A stretch of 36,411 nt of DNA. Origin: Nitrososphaerales archaeon (GTDB taxonomy: Archaea; Thermoproteota; Nitrososphaeria; Nitrososphaerales; CADDZS01). The notes beneath the pieces were generated by a model. That model made no database searches, was not told where the DNA came from, and worked only from the letters and a program-made list of their open reading frames with translations. Position numbers and translations under genes: made by a program. Shown here piece after piece: positions 24,053-33,500 of the stretch. Each line of letters starts with the position of its first letter. Position 1 is the first letter of the stretch. The DNA lies in the NCBI GenBank assembly GCA_030037995.1, contig JASHPQ010000270.1, positions 1 through 36,411 on the forward strand, written 5' to 3'.

Positions 24053-24779
24053 CTAGAGAAAAATACTATCGTTGGAGATGCACACGTCAAAATCTTCGTT
24101 CGGGTCTATGTTAGTCATTAGATATCCTTGTAAAGCAAAATGGCCTTTCCATTTGCTTCTTGGTCGTAATATTTCCATGTTGGGTAGAAGGGTCTCCATC
24201 TCTTTGAGGGTCTGTTCTCTTTTAGCTAAATCGGAAATGTACTGACCCTCATATTCAACAACCAACCATGGGCGATCTATCTCGATTGTGTGGCGAGCGC
24301 CACGGATCACAAGCGGCTCTGCGCCCTCAGTGTCTATTTTGCCGCCGTCTACTCTGGAAATTTGGGAGTCCAAAGATACTGTTGTTACGGTGATTTCTTT
24401 AGTGTTTGGATATGGTAACGTTTGTGAGATGATTCATTTCAACGTTTTTTTCGAGAATGGCACGGGCGACTGGGTCTGGTTCGTAGACAACGACTCTGCC
24501 GTCAGGTCCAACAAGCTCGGACACTAGCAAAGTGTACATCCCTATCCAAGCTCCGACGTCAATAACATTATCTCCTTTCTTGCAGAGCTCGGTGACTTTT
24601 TTGAGTTGCTTGTATTCCCATTGCCCATACTCAAGTTCTCTCCAAACGTGAGAGAACTGGACTTTGAATTGACGATCCATGAGACCAGAATACGTCACGG
24701 TGATTGTTGTTGGGATACCCATGCGTCAAAAGACGAGACGGATACGATCGAAGAAACCCAGCCTTGTGGCAAAGTTCAT
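24053..24779 (-). pseudogene. Broken FkbM-family methyltransferase
   Basis: Two neighbouring frames together make one FkbM protein. The N-terminal part (24399-24722) has KGDNVIDVGAWIGMYTLLVSELV, GRVVVYEPDPVARAILEKN and NVEMNHLTNVTI: the SAM-binding half. The C-terminal part (24053-24373 and a little upstream) has KEITVTTVSLDSQIS, KIDTEGAEPLVIRGARHTI and RPWLVVEYEG: the FkbM signature. They are joined by a frame change near 24400, and residues usual between NVTI and the VSLD strand are missing, indicating a deletion. Upstream of 24722, ATG 24779 opens MNFATRLGFFDRIRLVF and then meets an in-frame TGA at 24726-24728. One stop plus one frameshift plus a deletion is strong evidence for decay rather than sequencing error alone. 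Confidence 0.75.
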
Positions 24780-25152
24780 CAGAATAGAAACTCCCATGGA
24801 CGATCGGACTGGGCATTGAATTTCTTATCGACGCCAAGATCCTGTCTTGGGTAACGGATGGAAGGCCTAATTTCCAAAAGTGCAAGATGAACGACATCGA
24901 ACAAAGAGACTCTTGCTGGTATTTGTCGCAATTTACATAGCCCTTGCTCCTGCCGATATTTCGTATTTGCTCCGATTCAAAACGGCAACAGAGCACCTTT
25001 GTCTACTTCCCGAAACCGAATATAATCGGCAATAACTATGATGTACAATAGAGTGAAAGCCTGAATAGACTTTCAGCAATTGGTTTCATTCATCTCAGAA
25101 AGCCCCATTAATCTGTCAAATTAGGGTTCTGCTGCTTAGGTTAGTTTGCACA
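24780..25152. other. Intergenic region upstream of the plus-strand GT-C-like gene
   Basis: About 370 nt with no convincing gene. A minus-strand frame (24631-24996) crosses into the FkbM remnant with no family similarity. No clear TATA box stands out for the 25153 gene. Confidence 0.35.
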
Positions 25153-27012
25153 TTGATGCAAGTCAAACACAAAAAATCCTTGACGATTTCTATTGTATTA
25201 ACAGCTGTTGCAATTCTTAGAATTCAGACAATATCCAACTTTGCGGCTATAGCTCTGCTAATCGAGACGTCTCTCCTAACAGGACTGCTTCTCCAAAAGT
25301 TGTTCAAATCGAAAGACACTGTACTTTCTACCACCATGGGTTGTTTCGCTGTTTTGATAGTCGTTGGTGGAGTCCTCGGTTCAATCGGAATTCTAACTTT
25401 CAACGCAATTTTGCTCTCCTTAGCTGTCCTATCAATTTCAATCAACTTTATTTCGCTTGAATTTCCTGAAATCGTACGACCAAAAAATTCTGTGTTACCA
25501 ATAGTCCTGATTTCGTCTCTCGGAGTGATCTTGGCTGTTGGACTCAGATACTTTAGCCCATATCCCATTCAAATCGATACTGATGTAACGAAAGAAGCAA
25601 TCAGAATTGGATTTATCGGCAGGAGCGGTGTTGCACCAATATTGCTTCCAGGAGATTTTAGGCCAGTTCTTTACGACACGATGCTCTCGATTGTATCGAT
25701 ACTCATCGGAATTCAAGGATCAGATGTTGTTTGGTATGCAGTTTTTGCGACATTTCCTCTTTATGGGATAGGTATCCTACTTCTCGCCCGCAGATTTTTT
25801 CATGATTGGTTAAGAGCAACTACTTCAGCTTTTTTTGGGTTGTTAATTTGTGGGTTCTGGTACTTAGAAGGGCCCGCTATTGTTCTACCTGAAACATTTG
25901 CGGCCATTGTTACTTTGTATGTGTTAGCATTGTATCTCGATTGGAATCCGACAGGGCTCAAATCCCTTGTAATCTTTATTGCCCTTCTAGTTTTTTTTGA
26001 CATTGGATATTATTATGCAGTAGCTGCAGTTATTCCCTTTGTCGGATTCTTACAAATTTGGCCGGTGAGAAGATTGGGAAACAATGTGGGGGTCGCAGTC
26101 CTTCTTGTCACATTAGCGTCGGCCGTGGGTGCGCTCATTCTGTTTGGAAACACGATTGGTTCGCAAATGACCTCGGTTGACCTCTCGTTTGTCGACCAGT
26201 TTATGCTGGCAGCTTACACCCCCCTGCTTTTGTCTTTCATTCTCGTAGGTATTATCTTCACATTGTTCGTTTCGAGGGACAAGGCGTTACTTCCAGTGAT
26301 AGGTTACGGTCTATTCGTACTAGTGATGCTTGTTGTTCCGATTGCCTACACAACTAGAATTGAGATTTTTGGTAGACCGGAACTGGCGATGATGGGCTCG
26401 ATGGGACTAGTCGGAATTGTCTCTTTAGTTTCAAACCGCCAGTCGAGGAAGGGTTTAGCTCTGGTCTGCTTGCTTGTGCTTGTCAGCACGCCAGTCTTGA
26501 TAATGCCATATGAATCCTGGTTCACTGCAACGGTTCAGGTGCCTCCTTGGCACGGTCTCTCGTTGGAAACATTTAGTCTAGACGAAGGAAACGCTGGGTT
26601 GTGGTTAAGAAAAAACGCATCGCAAGGATTCATCATTTCTGATCTCGAAAGCAGCGCGATAATGCAGAGCATTTCAGGCTTGCCAGGCGTGTACAATCCA
26701 ATACTATTCCTTAATAATCTCACGCTTCTGAATCTGACGTACTCAGCTCTCAATTCAAACTCCTCATCAATTTCGAAAAAATATCTTAACCAGATCTCGA
26801 CTCATGAAATTTTCTATTTCGTGATAACTTCAAGGACTGAGGCCAGTATCAAAGAATGGAAGTCGTTGGTTGCCTCGAACAGTTTTACTTTGGATTCAGC
26901 ACAGGACTTGGTCGTAAATTATCCAACTAGCGATCCGCTGCTCCAAGATCCGCTCTTTGGCAATCTCACCCTTGTATACTCAAATCCCACTGCTGAAATT
27001 TACAAGTCCTAA
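25153..27012 (+). CDS. Multi-pass membrane protein, GT-C-like glycosyltransferase or related
   Basis: TTG 25153, with ATG 25156 next; 618-619 residues. About twelve hydrophobic segments fill the first 460 residues. The first large loop after the initial helices is RYFSPYPIQIDTDVTKEAIRIGFIGRSGVAPI, with acidic residues positioned as in GT-C enzymes. A soluble C-terminal part holds GNAGLWLRKNASQGFIISDLES and finally LTLVYSNPTAEIYKS. Domain plan, length and the last 15 residues match the protein encoded at 9162-10994, although overall identity is low. It is alone on the plus strand inside a minus-strand glycan region. Sugar transfer from a polyprenyl-phosphate donor is likely but inferred. Confidence 0.72.
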   Translation: MMQVKHKKSLTISIVLTAVAILRIQTISNFAAIALLIETSLLTGLLLQKLFKSKDTVLSTTMGCFAVLIVVGGVLGSIGILTFNAILLSLAVLSISINFISLEFPEIVRPKNSVLPIVLISSLGVILAVGLRYFSPYPIQIDTDVTKEAIRIGFIGRSGVAPILLPGDFRPVLYDTMLSIVSILIGIQGSDVVWYAVFATFPLYGIGILLLARRFFHDWLRATTSAFFGLLICGFWYLEGPAIVLPETFAAIVTLYVLALYLDWNPTGLKSLVIFIALLVFFDIGYYYAVAAVIPFVGFLQIWPVRRLGNNVGVAVLLVTLASAVGALILFGNTIGSQMTSVDLSFVDQFMLAAYTPLLLSFILVGIIFTLFVSRDKALLPVIGYGLFVLVMLVVPIAYTTRIEIFGRPELAMMGSMGLVGIVSLVSNRQSRKGLALVCLLVLVSTPVLIMPYESWFTATVQVPPWHGLSLETFSLDEGNAGLWLRKNASQGFIISDLESSAIMQSISGLPGVYNPILFLNNLTLLNLTYSALNSNSSSISKKYLNQISTHEIFYFVITSRTEASIKEWKSLVASNSFTLDSAQDLVVNYPTSDPLLQDPLFGNLTLVYSNPTAEIYKS

Positions 27013-27215
27013 AACTGGGGGGGCTTTTCCTCGGATATGGATTCAATCCTGCCAATCCACTTATCCCACGAAACTTCGGCTATCTTCCTTATTTTGTGAA
27101 GCCTCAGAACACCTTTGCTTTCAGGATGAAAAGACGTGCCATAAAGGCCTCAGAGAAGTTCGTGAGCCGGCTGCCGATGATGAAGAACCTAAGTGCATTC
27201 ATCCGAATCAGGTGC
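27009..27215 (-). pseudogene. Gene scrap, possibly the C-terminal end of a GT4 enzyme
   Basis: The minus strand contains a 46-residue tail that ends at 27009: GLYGTSFHPESKGVLRLHKI followed by RKIAEVSWDKWIGRIESI. It shares three nucleotides with the end of the plus-strand gene. The IAEVSWDKWIGRIESI part resembles the usual 'aekfSWdkwa.ri' end of GT4 enzymes. Upstream, another frame reads MNALRFFIIGSRLTNFSEAF before being broken by a stop. No start codon is available for an intact protein. I regard it as a fragment left by deletion. The remaining part of 27013-27373 shows nothing else that I can support. Confidence 0.35.
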
Positions 27216-27373
27216 GTGAAACGATTAGAGAGAAATTAGACGCGTGTGCAAGGAGTCCCTAATGATTCTACGTGCCCAACCAGAATCTTATTTCATCTTG
27301 GCCACAAATCCTACTACGAGCAGGATGAATAATGTTACTGTGATTTTATCTACGCGACCTTTTAGTCTTCGCT

Positions 27374-27967
27374 TCAAAAATTGTGCCGAACAAGAAACAA
27401 GTTAGGAAATACAAGGTCAAGTGCAGCAATCATTGCCTTGAAGAAATAAGTCTCTTGAAATATTTTGGCAAATATGAAACCCATAGGCATAACTGTATGG
27501 TACCCGATCTTGGCTCTACGACTCGGCGCCACTGACAACTTGCCATTCCTTGACTTGATGATCCAAATATGAGCGGGGTTTCCGAATAGCACGAGCTCTC
27601 CAAACCAACCCGGCGTCTCAATGTAACCGTTTTTTGCGACTCTTTTCATTTCTTCTAGTGCACCCTGCGGATCGGGCAAATGTTCTAGCACATGTGTGCA
27701 ATTTGCGAAGGCAAAAACATTGGGTTTAAACGGCAAGAAATTAATTGCACAAACGACAAACGGCTTTCCATCTGTTTTGATCTGATCAACGCGATGTTTC
27801 GTCGGTTGCACAAACGCATCGCAAAGGACATCAGCCAAAGGAAGTGGCCTGGAGCCTGACCCAATGTCTAAGATGGGATGTGATGCACTCGAAAGCTGCT
27901 TTGTTAGTATCGACTTGCGATATCGTTGCTCTATACCGGATAGTGCACCGGACAGAGATCGAAACAA
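27374..27967 (-). CDS. Class I SAM-dependent methyltransferase
   Basis: The protein has 197 residues from TTG 27967. Motif I is HPILDIGSGSRPL (about 30-42), then VVCAINFLPFKPNVFAFA and CTHVLEHLPDP (motif with the His of methyltransferase 11 proteins), followed by YIETPGWFGELVLFGN. It is shorter than a typical member (220-260), with a minimal Rossmann fold and a hydrophobic C-terminal helix. The gene follows the GT2 gene by 90 nt in the same direction and may belong to the sulfoquinovose operon. O-methylation of a sugar is plausible but not shown. Confidence 0.82.
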   Translation of the reverse strand: MFRSLSGALSGIEQRYRKSILTKQLSSASHPILDIGSGSRPLPLADVLCDAFVQPTKHRVDQIKTDGKPFVVCAINFLPFKPNVFAFANCTHVLEHLPDPQGALEEMKRVAKNGYIETPGWFGELVLFGNPAHIWIIKSRNGKLSVAPSRRAKIGYHTVMPMGFIFAKIFQETYFFKAMIAALDLVFPNLFLVRHNF

Positions 27968-28057
27968 TTTTTTGCTATCCTGCTCTACGATGGATTAACT
28001 ACAGACTTTAAGTTCTCCAATATTTTAGCCAAGACTTGCTTCCGCGTGCAATTTACC

Positions 28058-29041
28058 TCAAGCGAGAGTTTTTCGTTCCAGAATGTTATCTGAGCGAATA
28101 GGCCTTGAACGGACAATCAAGTCAATCGAACTCCTTTCAAGACTCGACATGTTCCTGTCGATTTGATCGACAACTCTTCCAATTGCATGAAGAATCAGGC
28201 CTGTAATGAAAAGTATCAACCCGGATACTAAAAACAAAAATGATAAAATCGCAAATGGCAGACTGAAATATCTTGATGTGACATAATAGTTCACAAGGAT
28301 TGAAAGCATCACGAACCCTATAATCGTAAGCCCTGTGCCGGGCACACTGAGATATCTCAGCGGACTTCTGTAAGCTATGTCTCCCAGTATTGATATCGCA
28401 ACGTCACTAACGTGCCTGAGAGGATGGTGGGTCGATGTGTTGCCATCATATTTCACTGAAACGGGGACCTCCTGCACTCTTAATCCCATTCTGAAGGCTT
28501 CCGCCATCAATTGAGAGTCGATCCCCATCCCCCAGACTAGCGGTTGAAGACTGGCGAGCACCGTAGCCGAATAAGCTCTAAATCCTGATTGAGAATCCTT
28601 TACAAACTCCTTTGACGAGGAAGACTCTGCAGCTTGTTTCGTAAGATTGTTCAAAAAGGCGTTTCCTATTCTTCGATGCCTTGGCATCGAAGTATCGGAG
28701 AGTCTTGATCCGTTAACAACGTCAGCTTTTCCGGACAATATCGGCTGGATCAAAGCTGGGATCTCTGAGGGATCATGCTGACCATCGGCATCGATGGTTA
28801 CGACGATATCCGCATCATTCTCTAGAGCCGCCTTGAATAACGACCTCAGCGCCATCCCCTTCCCCATATTTTTCTCGTGACGAATTACCAGCGCACCAAA
28901 AGAGCTGGATAAATCAAAAGTAAGATCCGTAGAACCATCGTCACAAACAATTATTTTGTCTACTTGGCGCTTGAGCCTGACCAGCAAAGGAGCAATTTTT
29001 TCCTCCTCATTGTACGCTGGAACACAACCGATGATAATCAA
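28058..29041 (-). CDS. Family 2 glycosyltransferase, dolichyl-phosphate sugar synthase type
   Basis: GT-A fold inverting transferase, 327 residues. IIGCVPAYNEEEKIAPLL begins the fold; DDGST at 34-38 and DADGQHD at 84-90 carry the metal- and donor-binding acidic residues; QSGFRAYS is the acceptor region. Two membrane helices near the C-terminus (about 225-290) give the DPMS-like layout, in which a sugar is moved from a nucleotide donor to dolichyl phosphate. The acceptor-phosphate product could feed the GT-C-like enzymes in this window. It lies 23 nt downstream of the sulfoquinovose synthase gene, in the same direction, so the two are probably co-transcribed. Confidence 0.9.
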   Translation of the reverse strand: MIIIGCVPAYNEEEKIAPLLVRLKRQVDKIIVCDDGSTDLTFDLSSSFGALVIRHEKNMGKGMALRSLFKAALENDADIVVTIDADGQHDPSEIPALIQPILSGKADVVNGSRLSDTSMPRHRRIGNAFLNNLTKQAAESSSSKEFVKDSQSGFRAYSATVLASLQPLVWGMGIDSQLMAEAFRMGLRVQEVPVSVKYDGNTSTHHPLRHVSDVAISILGDIAYRSPLRYLSVPGTGLTIIGFVMLSILVNYYVTSRYFSLPFAILSFLFLVSGLILFITGLILHAIGRVVDQIDRNMSSLERSSIDLIVRSRPIRSDNILERKTLA

Positions 29042-29064
29042 AGATAAGACGACCTAATCCTGAG

Positions 29065-30285
29065 TCATGTTGAAGGTTTTTCGCTGAAGGAATTCTGTTG
29101 ACTCACTGGCATCGCCGGACCTTTCCCGTCCCACGTAGTGCGTGGCGCGATGACACTTTGTTTCTGCCTAATTCTATCAGTGAACCCTATCAGATCTTCA
29201 AGCATGATATCCAATTCTTGCTCCAAAGTTCTTGTCGGTCTAAACCCGAGCTTTGGTAATCGATGCGCATCGACTTTGTAGTAGTGTTCTTCGGCTTCTT
29301 TCCTCGGGTTGACAGTGTGGTCTAAGGTGACTGAGATGCCCATTCTTCCTGCAGCTCTCTGAACAGCCCTTGCCAGAGTCGTCACGTCGTATACATTTTC
29401 CAGCTGGTTGAAAACTCGATACTCTCCTTTCTCAGGGGGATTCTCGCACGCTATGGCGAGACATTGCAGAGAATCTATGAGGGAAAGAAATCCCCGCGTT
29501 TGCCCGCCCTTCCCATAAATCGACAGTGGGTAGCCTATAACAGCCTGAGCGCAATAGCGATTGATCACAGTTCCAAATACTTCGTCAAAATCAAATCTCG
29601 TTGCTGTCTCAGGATTTTTCGAAGCGTTTATTTCGTGGGTTCGTGTGCCAAAGAGCACCCCCTGCATGATGTCAGTAGCTCTTAGACCCCAAATCTTGCA
29701 AGTGAGCATTATGTTATGTGTGTCGTGCACCTTACTGGCATGGTAGAAAGATCCGGGCTGACGTGGAAACATCAAATTAGCCTTTTTACCACGGTACTCG
29801 ATATCAAAAAAGCCCTCTGGGATGTCAAGATTGGGCGTCCCATATTCGCCCATGGTACCAAGTTTAACCAAATGAGCCTCGGGGCTATAATCTCTCATAG
29901 CAAATAGCAAATTCAAAGTGCCGAGAACATTGTTTTGTTGAGTGTAGAACGCATGGGTTGCATCAATCATACTATACGGTGCGGACGGCATTTCACCCAG
30001 ATGAACAATTGTGTCGGGCCTATTTCGTTTCAAAACTCCTGTGAGAAAATCAAAATCGAGAATATCTCCTTCAATAAAGGATACTTTGCCAGGGTAAAGT
30101 CGATCGGCGACGCTTAAACGATCCGACATACTCAAGATGGGAATTGCCGACCAACTACCAACTTCTTCGACGTGTCTCCTTCGAGAAAAATTATCAATCC
30201 CACTGACAGTGATTCCTTTTGCCGCTAGGTGAAGGGAGAGGCCCCATCCTATGTAACCGTCCATCCCGAGGATGAGGACGTTCAT
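29065..30285 (-). CDS. agl3: UDP-sulfoquinovose synthase (SQD1/Agl3 family)
   Basis: This enzyme makes UDP-sulfoquinovose from UDP-glucose and sulfite. The 406-residue extended SDR has GMDGYIG at 7-13 for NAD. Catalytic Thr144, in the family signature KLGTMGEYGTPNLDIPEG, and the Y181-x3-K185 pair in SFYHASKVHDTHNI sit one residue from those of the plant enzyme (Thr145, Tyr182, Lys186). LRATDIMQGVLFG and RFDFDEVFGTVINRYCAQA are family-specific. The C-terminus is somewhat longer than usual. In Sulfolobus acidocaldarius Agl3 provides the sulfosugar of the S-layer N-glycan. Here the S-layer gene is its divergent neighbour. The start is ATG 30285, almost leaderless from the TATA box at 30312-30319. 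Confidence 0.95.
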   Translation of the reverse strand: MNVLILGMDGYIGWGLSLHLAAKGITVSGIDNFSRRRHVEEVGSWSAIPILSMSDRLSVADRLYPGKVSFIEGDILDFDFLTGVLKRNRPDTIVHLGEMPSAPYSMIDATHAFYTQQNNVLGTLNLLFAMRDYSPEAHLVKLGTMGEYGTPNLDIPEGFFDIEYRGKKANLMFPRQPGSFYHASKVHDTHNIMLTCKIWGLRATDIMQGVLFGTRTHEINASKNPETATRFDFDEVFGTVINRYCAQAVIGYPLSIYGKGGQTRGFLSLIDSLQCLAIACENPPEKGEYRVFNQLENVYDVTTLARAVQRAAGRMGISVTLDHTVNPRKEAEEHYYKVDAHRLPKLGFRPTRTLEQELDIMLEDLIGFTDRIRQKQSVIAPRTTWDGKGPAMPVSQQNSFSEKPST

Positions 30286-30311
30286 GCTGGGAAGCGGTGC
30301 GCGAAAAATGC

Positions 30312-30319
30312 TATATAAA
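30312..30319 (-). promoter_or_regulatory. TATA box of the sulfoquinovose synthase operon
   Basis: On the minus strand the sequence TTTATATA is centred about 30 nt before the ATG at 30285. Archaeal TATA boxes lie about 26-28 nt before the transcription start, so the mRNA should be leaderless or have a leader of only a few nucleotides. No Shine-Dalgarno precedes the ATG, which agrees. Confidence 0.6.
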
Positions 30320-30552
30320 TTGAGTCTGTTGTGAATAGTTTTCGCTCAATCAGCCCGGGAGTTTTTTAGGCCTAGATACGACAAAACTTTGGCCTTGAGG
30401 CTCGAATTTTTTCGAGAATAGTGAAGTTGTCTAATGAAGTCTGAAATTCCTTACAGTCTCAATCTCAATAAGTACTGAGAATACAGAACGAGAGCCCTAA
30501 CAAAATCTCATTTGTCTGGGCCGTACTTTCAACACGGATCTCCCTTATGGAA

Positions 30553-30571
30553 AAGATATAAATATAAAAAA
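30553..30571 (+). promoter_or_regulatory. TATA box of the S-layer gene
   Basis: AAGATATAAATATAAAAAA contains two overlapping TATA-like blocks. A start of transcription 26-28 nt downstream falls at about 30586-30592, 6-12 nt before ATG 30598. This makes ATG 30598 the likely start and places the GTG at 30580 upstream of the mRNA. The rest of 30320-30552 is A/T-rich with no gene. Confidence 0.55.
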
Positions 30572-30597
30572 CTAGTTTCGTGACTTTTGAAAGCTCT

Positions 30598-33500
30598 ATG
30601 AACTATCTTAAAGACACTACAAGACTATCCGTGCTAGTAGTAGCTTTTCTACTAGTCGGCAGCGCTTTCGCGTTTTTACCCGCTTTCGCTGCAACAGGCG
30701 GAGCGCGGACAAATACAGCCAATCCAGACTGCGCTACTCCATGTGTGAACAACTCTAGCCCCCCAACGGTGGGAGGGTACCCTTATGTCATCCAGGGAGG
30801 CGTCACCGTGGATACGGCTCCTTACACATCTGTCACTGGAGCTACCACATTTGGAGTTAACGTAACGAATCCTGCCTCTAACGCGTTCGCTATAACGTCG
30901 ATTACGATTATAGCACCGGCTGCGAGTGTGGGCTTTTCGTTTGCAGGAACTCCGACTTGCGGTACTACAACCACTACCGGCAATAATGAATTGCTAGATA
31001 ATGTCGGTGCGTATTCCTCCAGTGCGGTTCAATGTACATCTGGGACTGGAGCTGGCCTTCCCCCAGGATTCAGTACCATCATTCACTTGGGTGCGTTGAT
31101 AGGCCCAGCAGTTGCTGATAGTGCTACACCCACTCAGGGAACATTCACAAGTCTGGTCGTTGACTCTAGCGGTACGGGAGAATCGTACGCGGGCGGCTCT
31201 TTCGTCGAATATTCGATTGCCCCAGCTACGATTACTGCAGTGGACCTGTCAATTTCACCGGCGACAACCTATACAGCTGGTGGTGCAGCGATCACAGTCA
31301 CTGCTGACCTAAGTTCTGGTGAAGTAGGAGTCCCGCTAGTTTTCAGCTTCCCCTCTTCATACAGTCCAGTATCAGCGTACGGGAGGACATTCACTAGCAC
31401 ATTATCGCCGTCTTCTACGCTGTCATCTGGAGCCACTACAACGACGACTTGGACACCAAGCGACTATGCACTCGAACCCGCTACTGGAATAACTGCAGCA
31501 ATCGGTAATGCAGTTTATACAGACTCTTCTGATCTGAGTGCACTAATAACAACCGTACCTGCAACGCCAAGTGAGGTCTCATTCTACTTTACAATAAGTG
31601 GGACGACTTATGGGACAGATTACTTGACACTCCACACAGAAGTCAGCACGACATACTACGCAGAAGCCGGGACCGAAATCTCATTTTCTCTAGCTGATGC
31701 ATACTCAAATCCGGTCGCGTTCTCGACTGCGGTCACAGGTGTGTCGCTTGTTTCGAGTGGTGGAGATTTGCTCGCAGGCACTACTTTGGATGCCTCACTT
31801 TCCTGCGGAACAGCAGCTACTACATTCAAGTGTCCTACCAGTGGTACCTCATTGGCATTTCCTCTGACATCTGGCACCGGAGTCGCTGACTATGTCAACT
31901 ATGTCCAGGGTTCGCTGTACGGAACAACCTCAACAGTCTCTGCAACAATAACAACCTCCACGGGATCCTATACGGGTACGAGTGGAAGCATTATCACATC
32001 AACACTTGATCCCACACTTGCTGCACCAGCGGTTTTCAACGAGACCCTCAATGCGCAGACGCCCCTCACAACTCATTGTGGAGATGTATGTGGCGACGGT
32101 GTCGTGCAGGCAGGCAACCAAATATACGTTGTCCAGACTTTGACTCCCATTGCCCAAGAAGGAGTTCCAATCACGTTGAACTTCTGTCCAGCATGTTCTG
32201 GGACATCCGCCGGATACGACGGTGGTATTTCGGGCTTCATAGTCTCTGAGACACTCTATACAAACAGCAGCGGCATCGTGCAAGAGAAAGAACCCGCTAA
32301 CATCACCATCGGGGCAACCGCACAGTTCAATGACACCATGGCCGCGCCAGAAACGACGGACACCACAAACACGATAGCCGGCAGTGGTCTCTCAATAGCC
32401 ATGTTGACAACCGTCGGATCAATTGCCACGCTAAAAATCAATGTGGCAGCAAACACGTCTCCCTTGACAGGACCTAACGTCAAATATTCGGCCCCCAGCG
32501 CAACAAATTACGTCGCGATTGCGTATGCAGATTCCTATGGAAACCTGATTCCAGTAGCAGATGCACCAGCAGTTCAAACCCAGATAGCCCTCAGCGCCAC
32601 ATCAGGCGCTTTGCTCAGCGCGACAAACGTCTACATTGGAGCGAACACCGTAGCGACCAACATTAGCGTTACCGGTCCACCCGCTGGCACCGCCTTCGGC
32701 GAAATCGAATTGACGATGCCCAGTACTGTAGGAACAACGGTCACATTGACTGCGACAGGAGTCGTTAGCGGCGTGAGCGTAGTTGGAACTGCAAGCCTTA
32801 CAACAGTCTCCGATTCGCCGACGATCAGCGTCACTTCACCTCTCCCAATCAAAACAACCATCTACAGCAGCGCTTTAGAAACAATATTCAAAGGAACAGC
32901 CAATGCGTCCATAGGCCTTCCCAGCACCGACATTGTATCCATCGGGTACCAAGTCGGAACCGGAACATGGGAATCGGTCGCAACTGCAGCACTCCACAAC
33001 GTGACCTGGTCCATCCCCATCATCCTCACTGAGGGTCTGAACACGGTCACTTTCAACGCAACAGACAATGAGTCGCCGGCAGTAACCACTGTCAGCAGTC
33101 CATTCACAGTCCTAGTTGACACTACGACGCCAACATTCAGTGCCATGAAGGTAGCGAGCAGCGGAGCAACCGTAGACCTCAACGTCACGTCTGCGGAAGG
33201 CGATCTCAACGCGAGCTCGGTAGTGGCCTGGTATAACGGAACAGCAATTCCATCGAGTGCCATCACAGTGACAGGTACCAACAATCCGGGATCGAGCGTA
33301 GTCTATTCGGTTGCAATCAATCCTCCGGTCATAGGAACTTGGTCACTCGAGGTAAGTGCGACCTCTCTCGCTGGATTGACTGGAACGACCACAGCTACAA
33401 TCACCACAACATCTACCACCGTAGTACCACCCTCCACAACGTTCTCATTCCCAGCGCCTACCTCATGCACGATCGGCACTTACAACGCCGTTTGCGTGTC

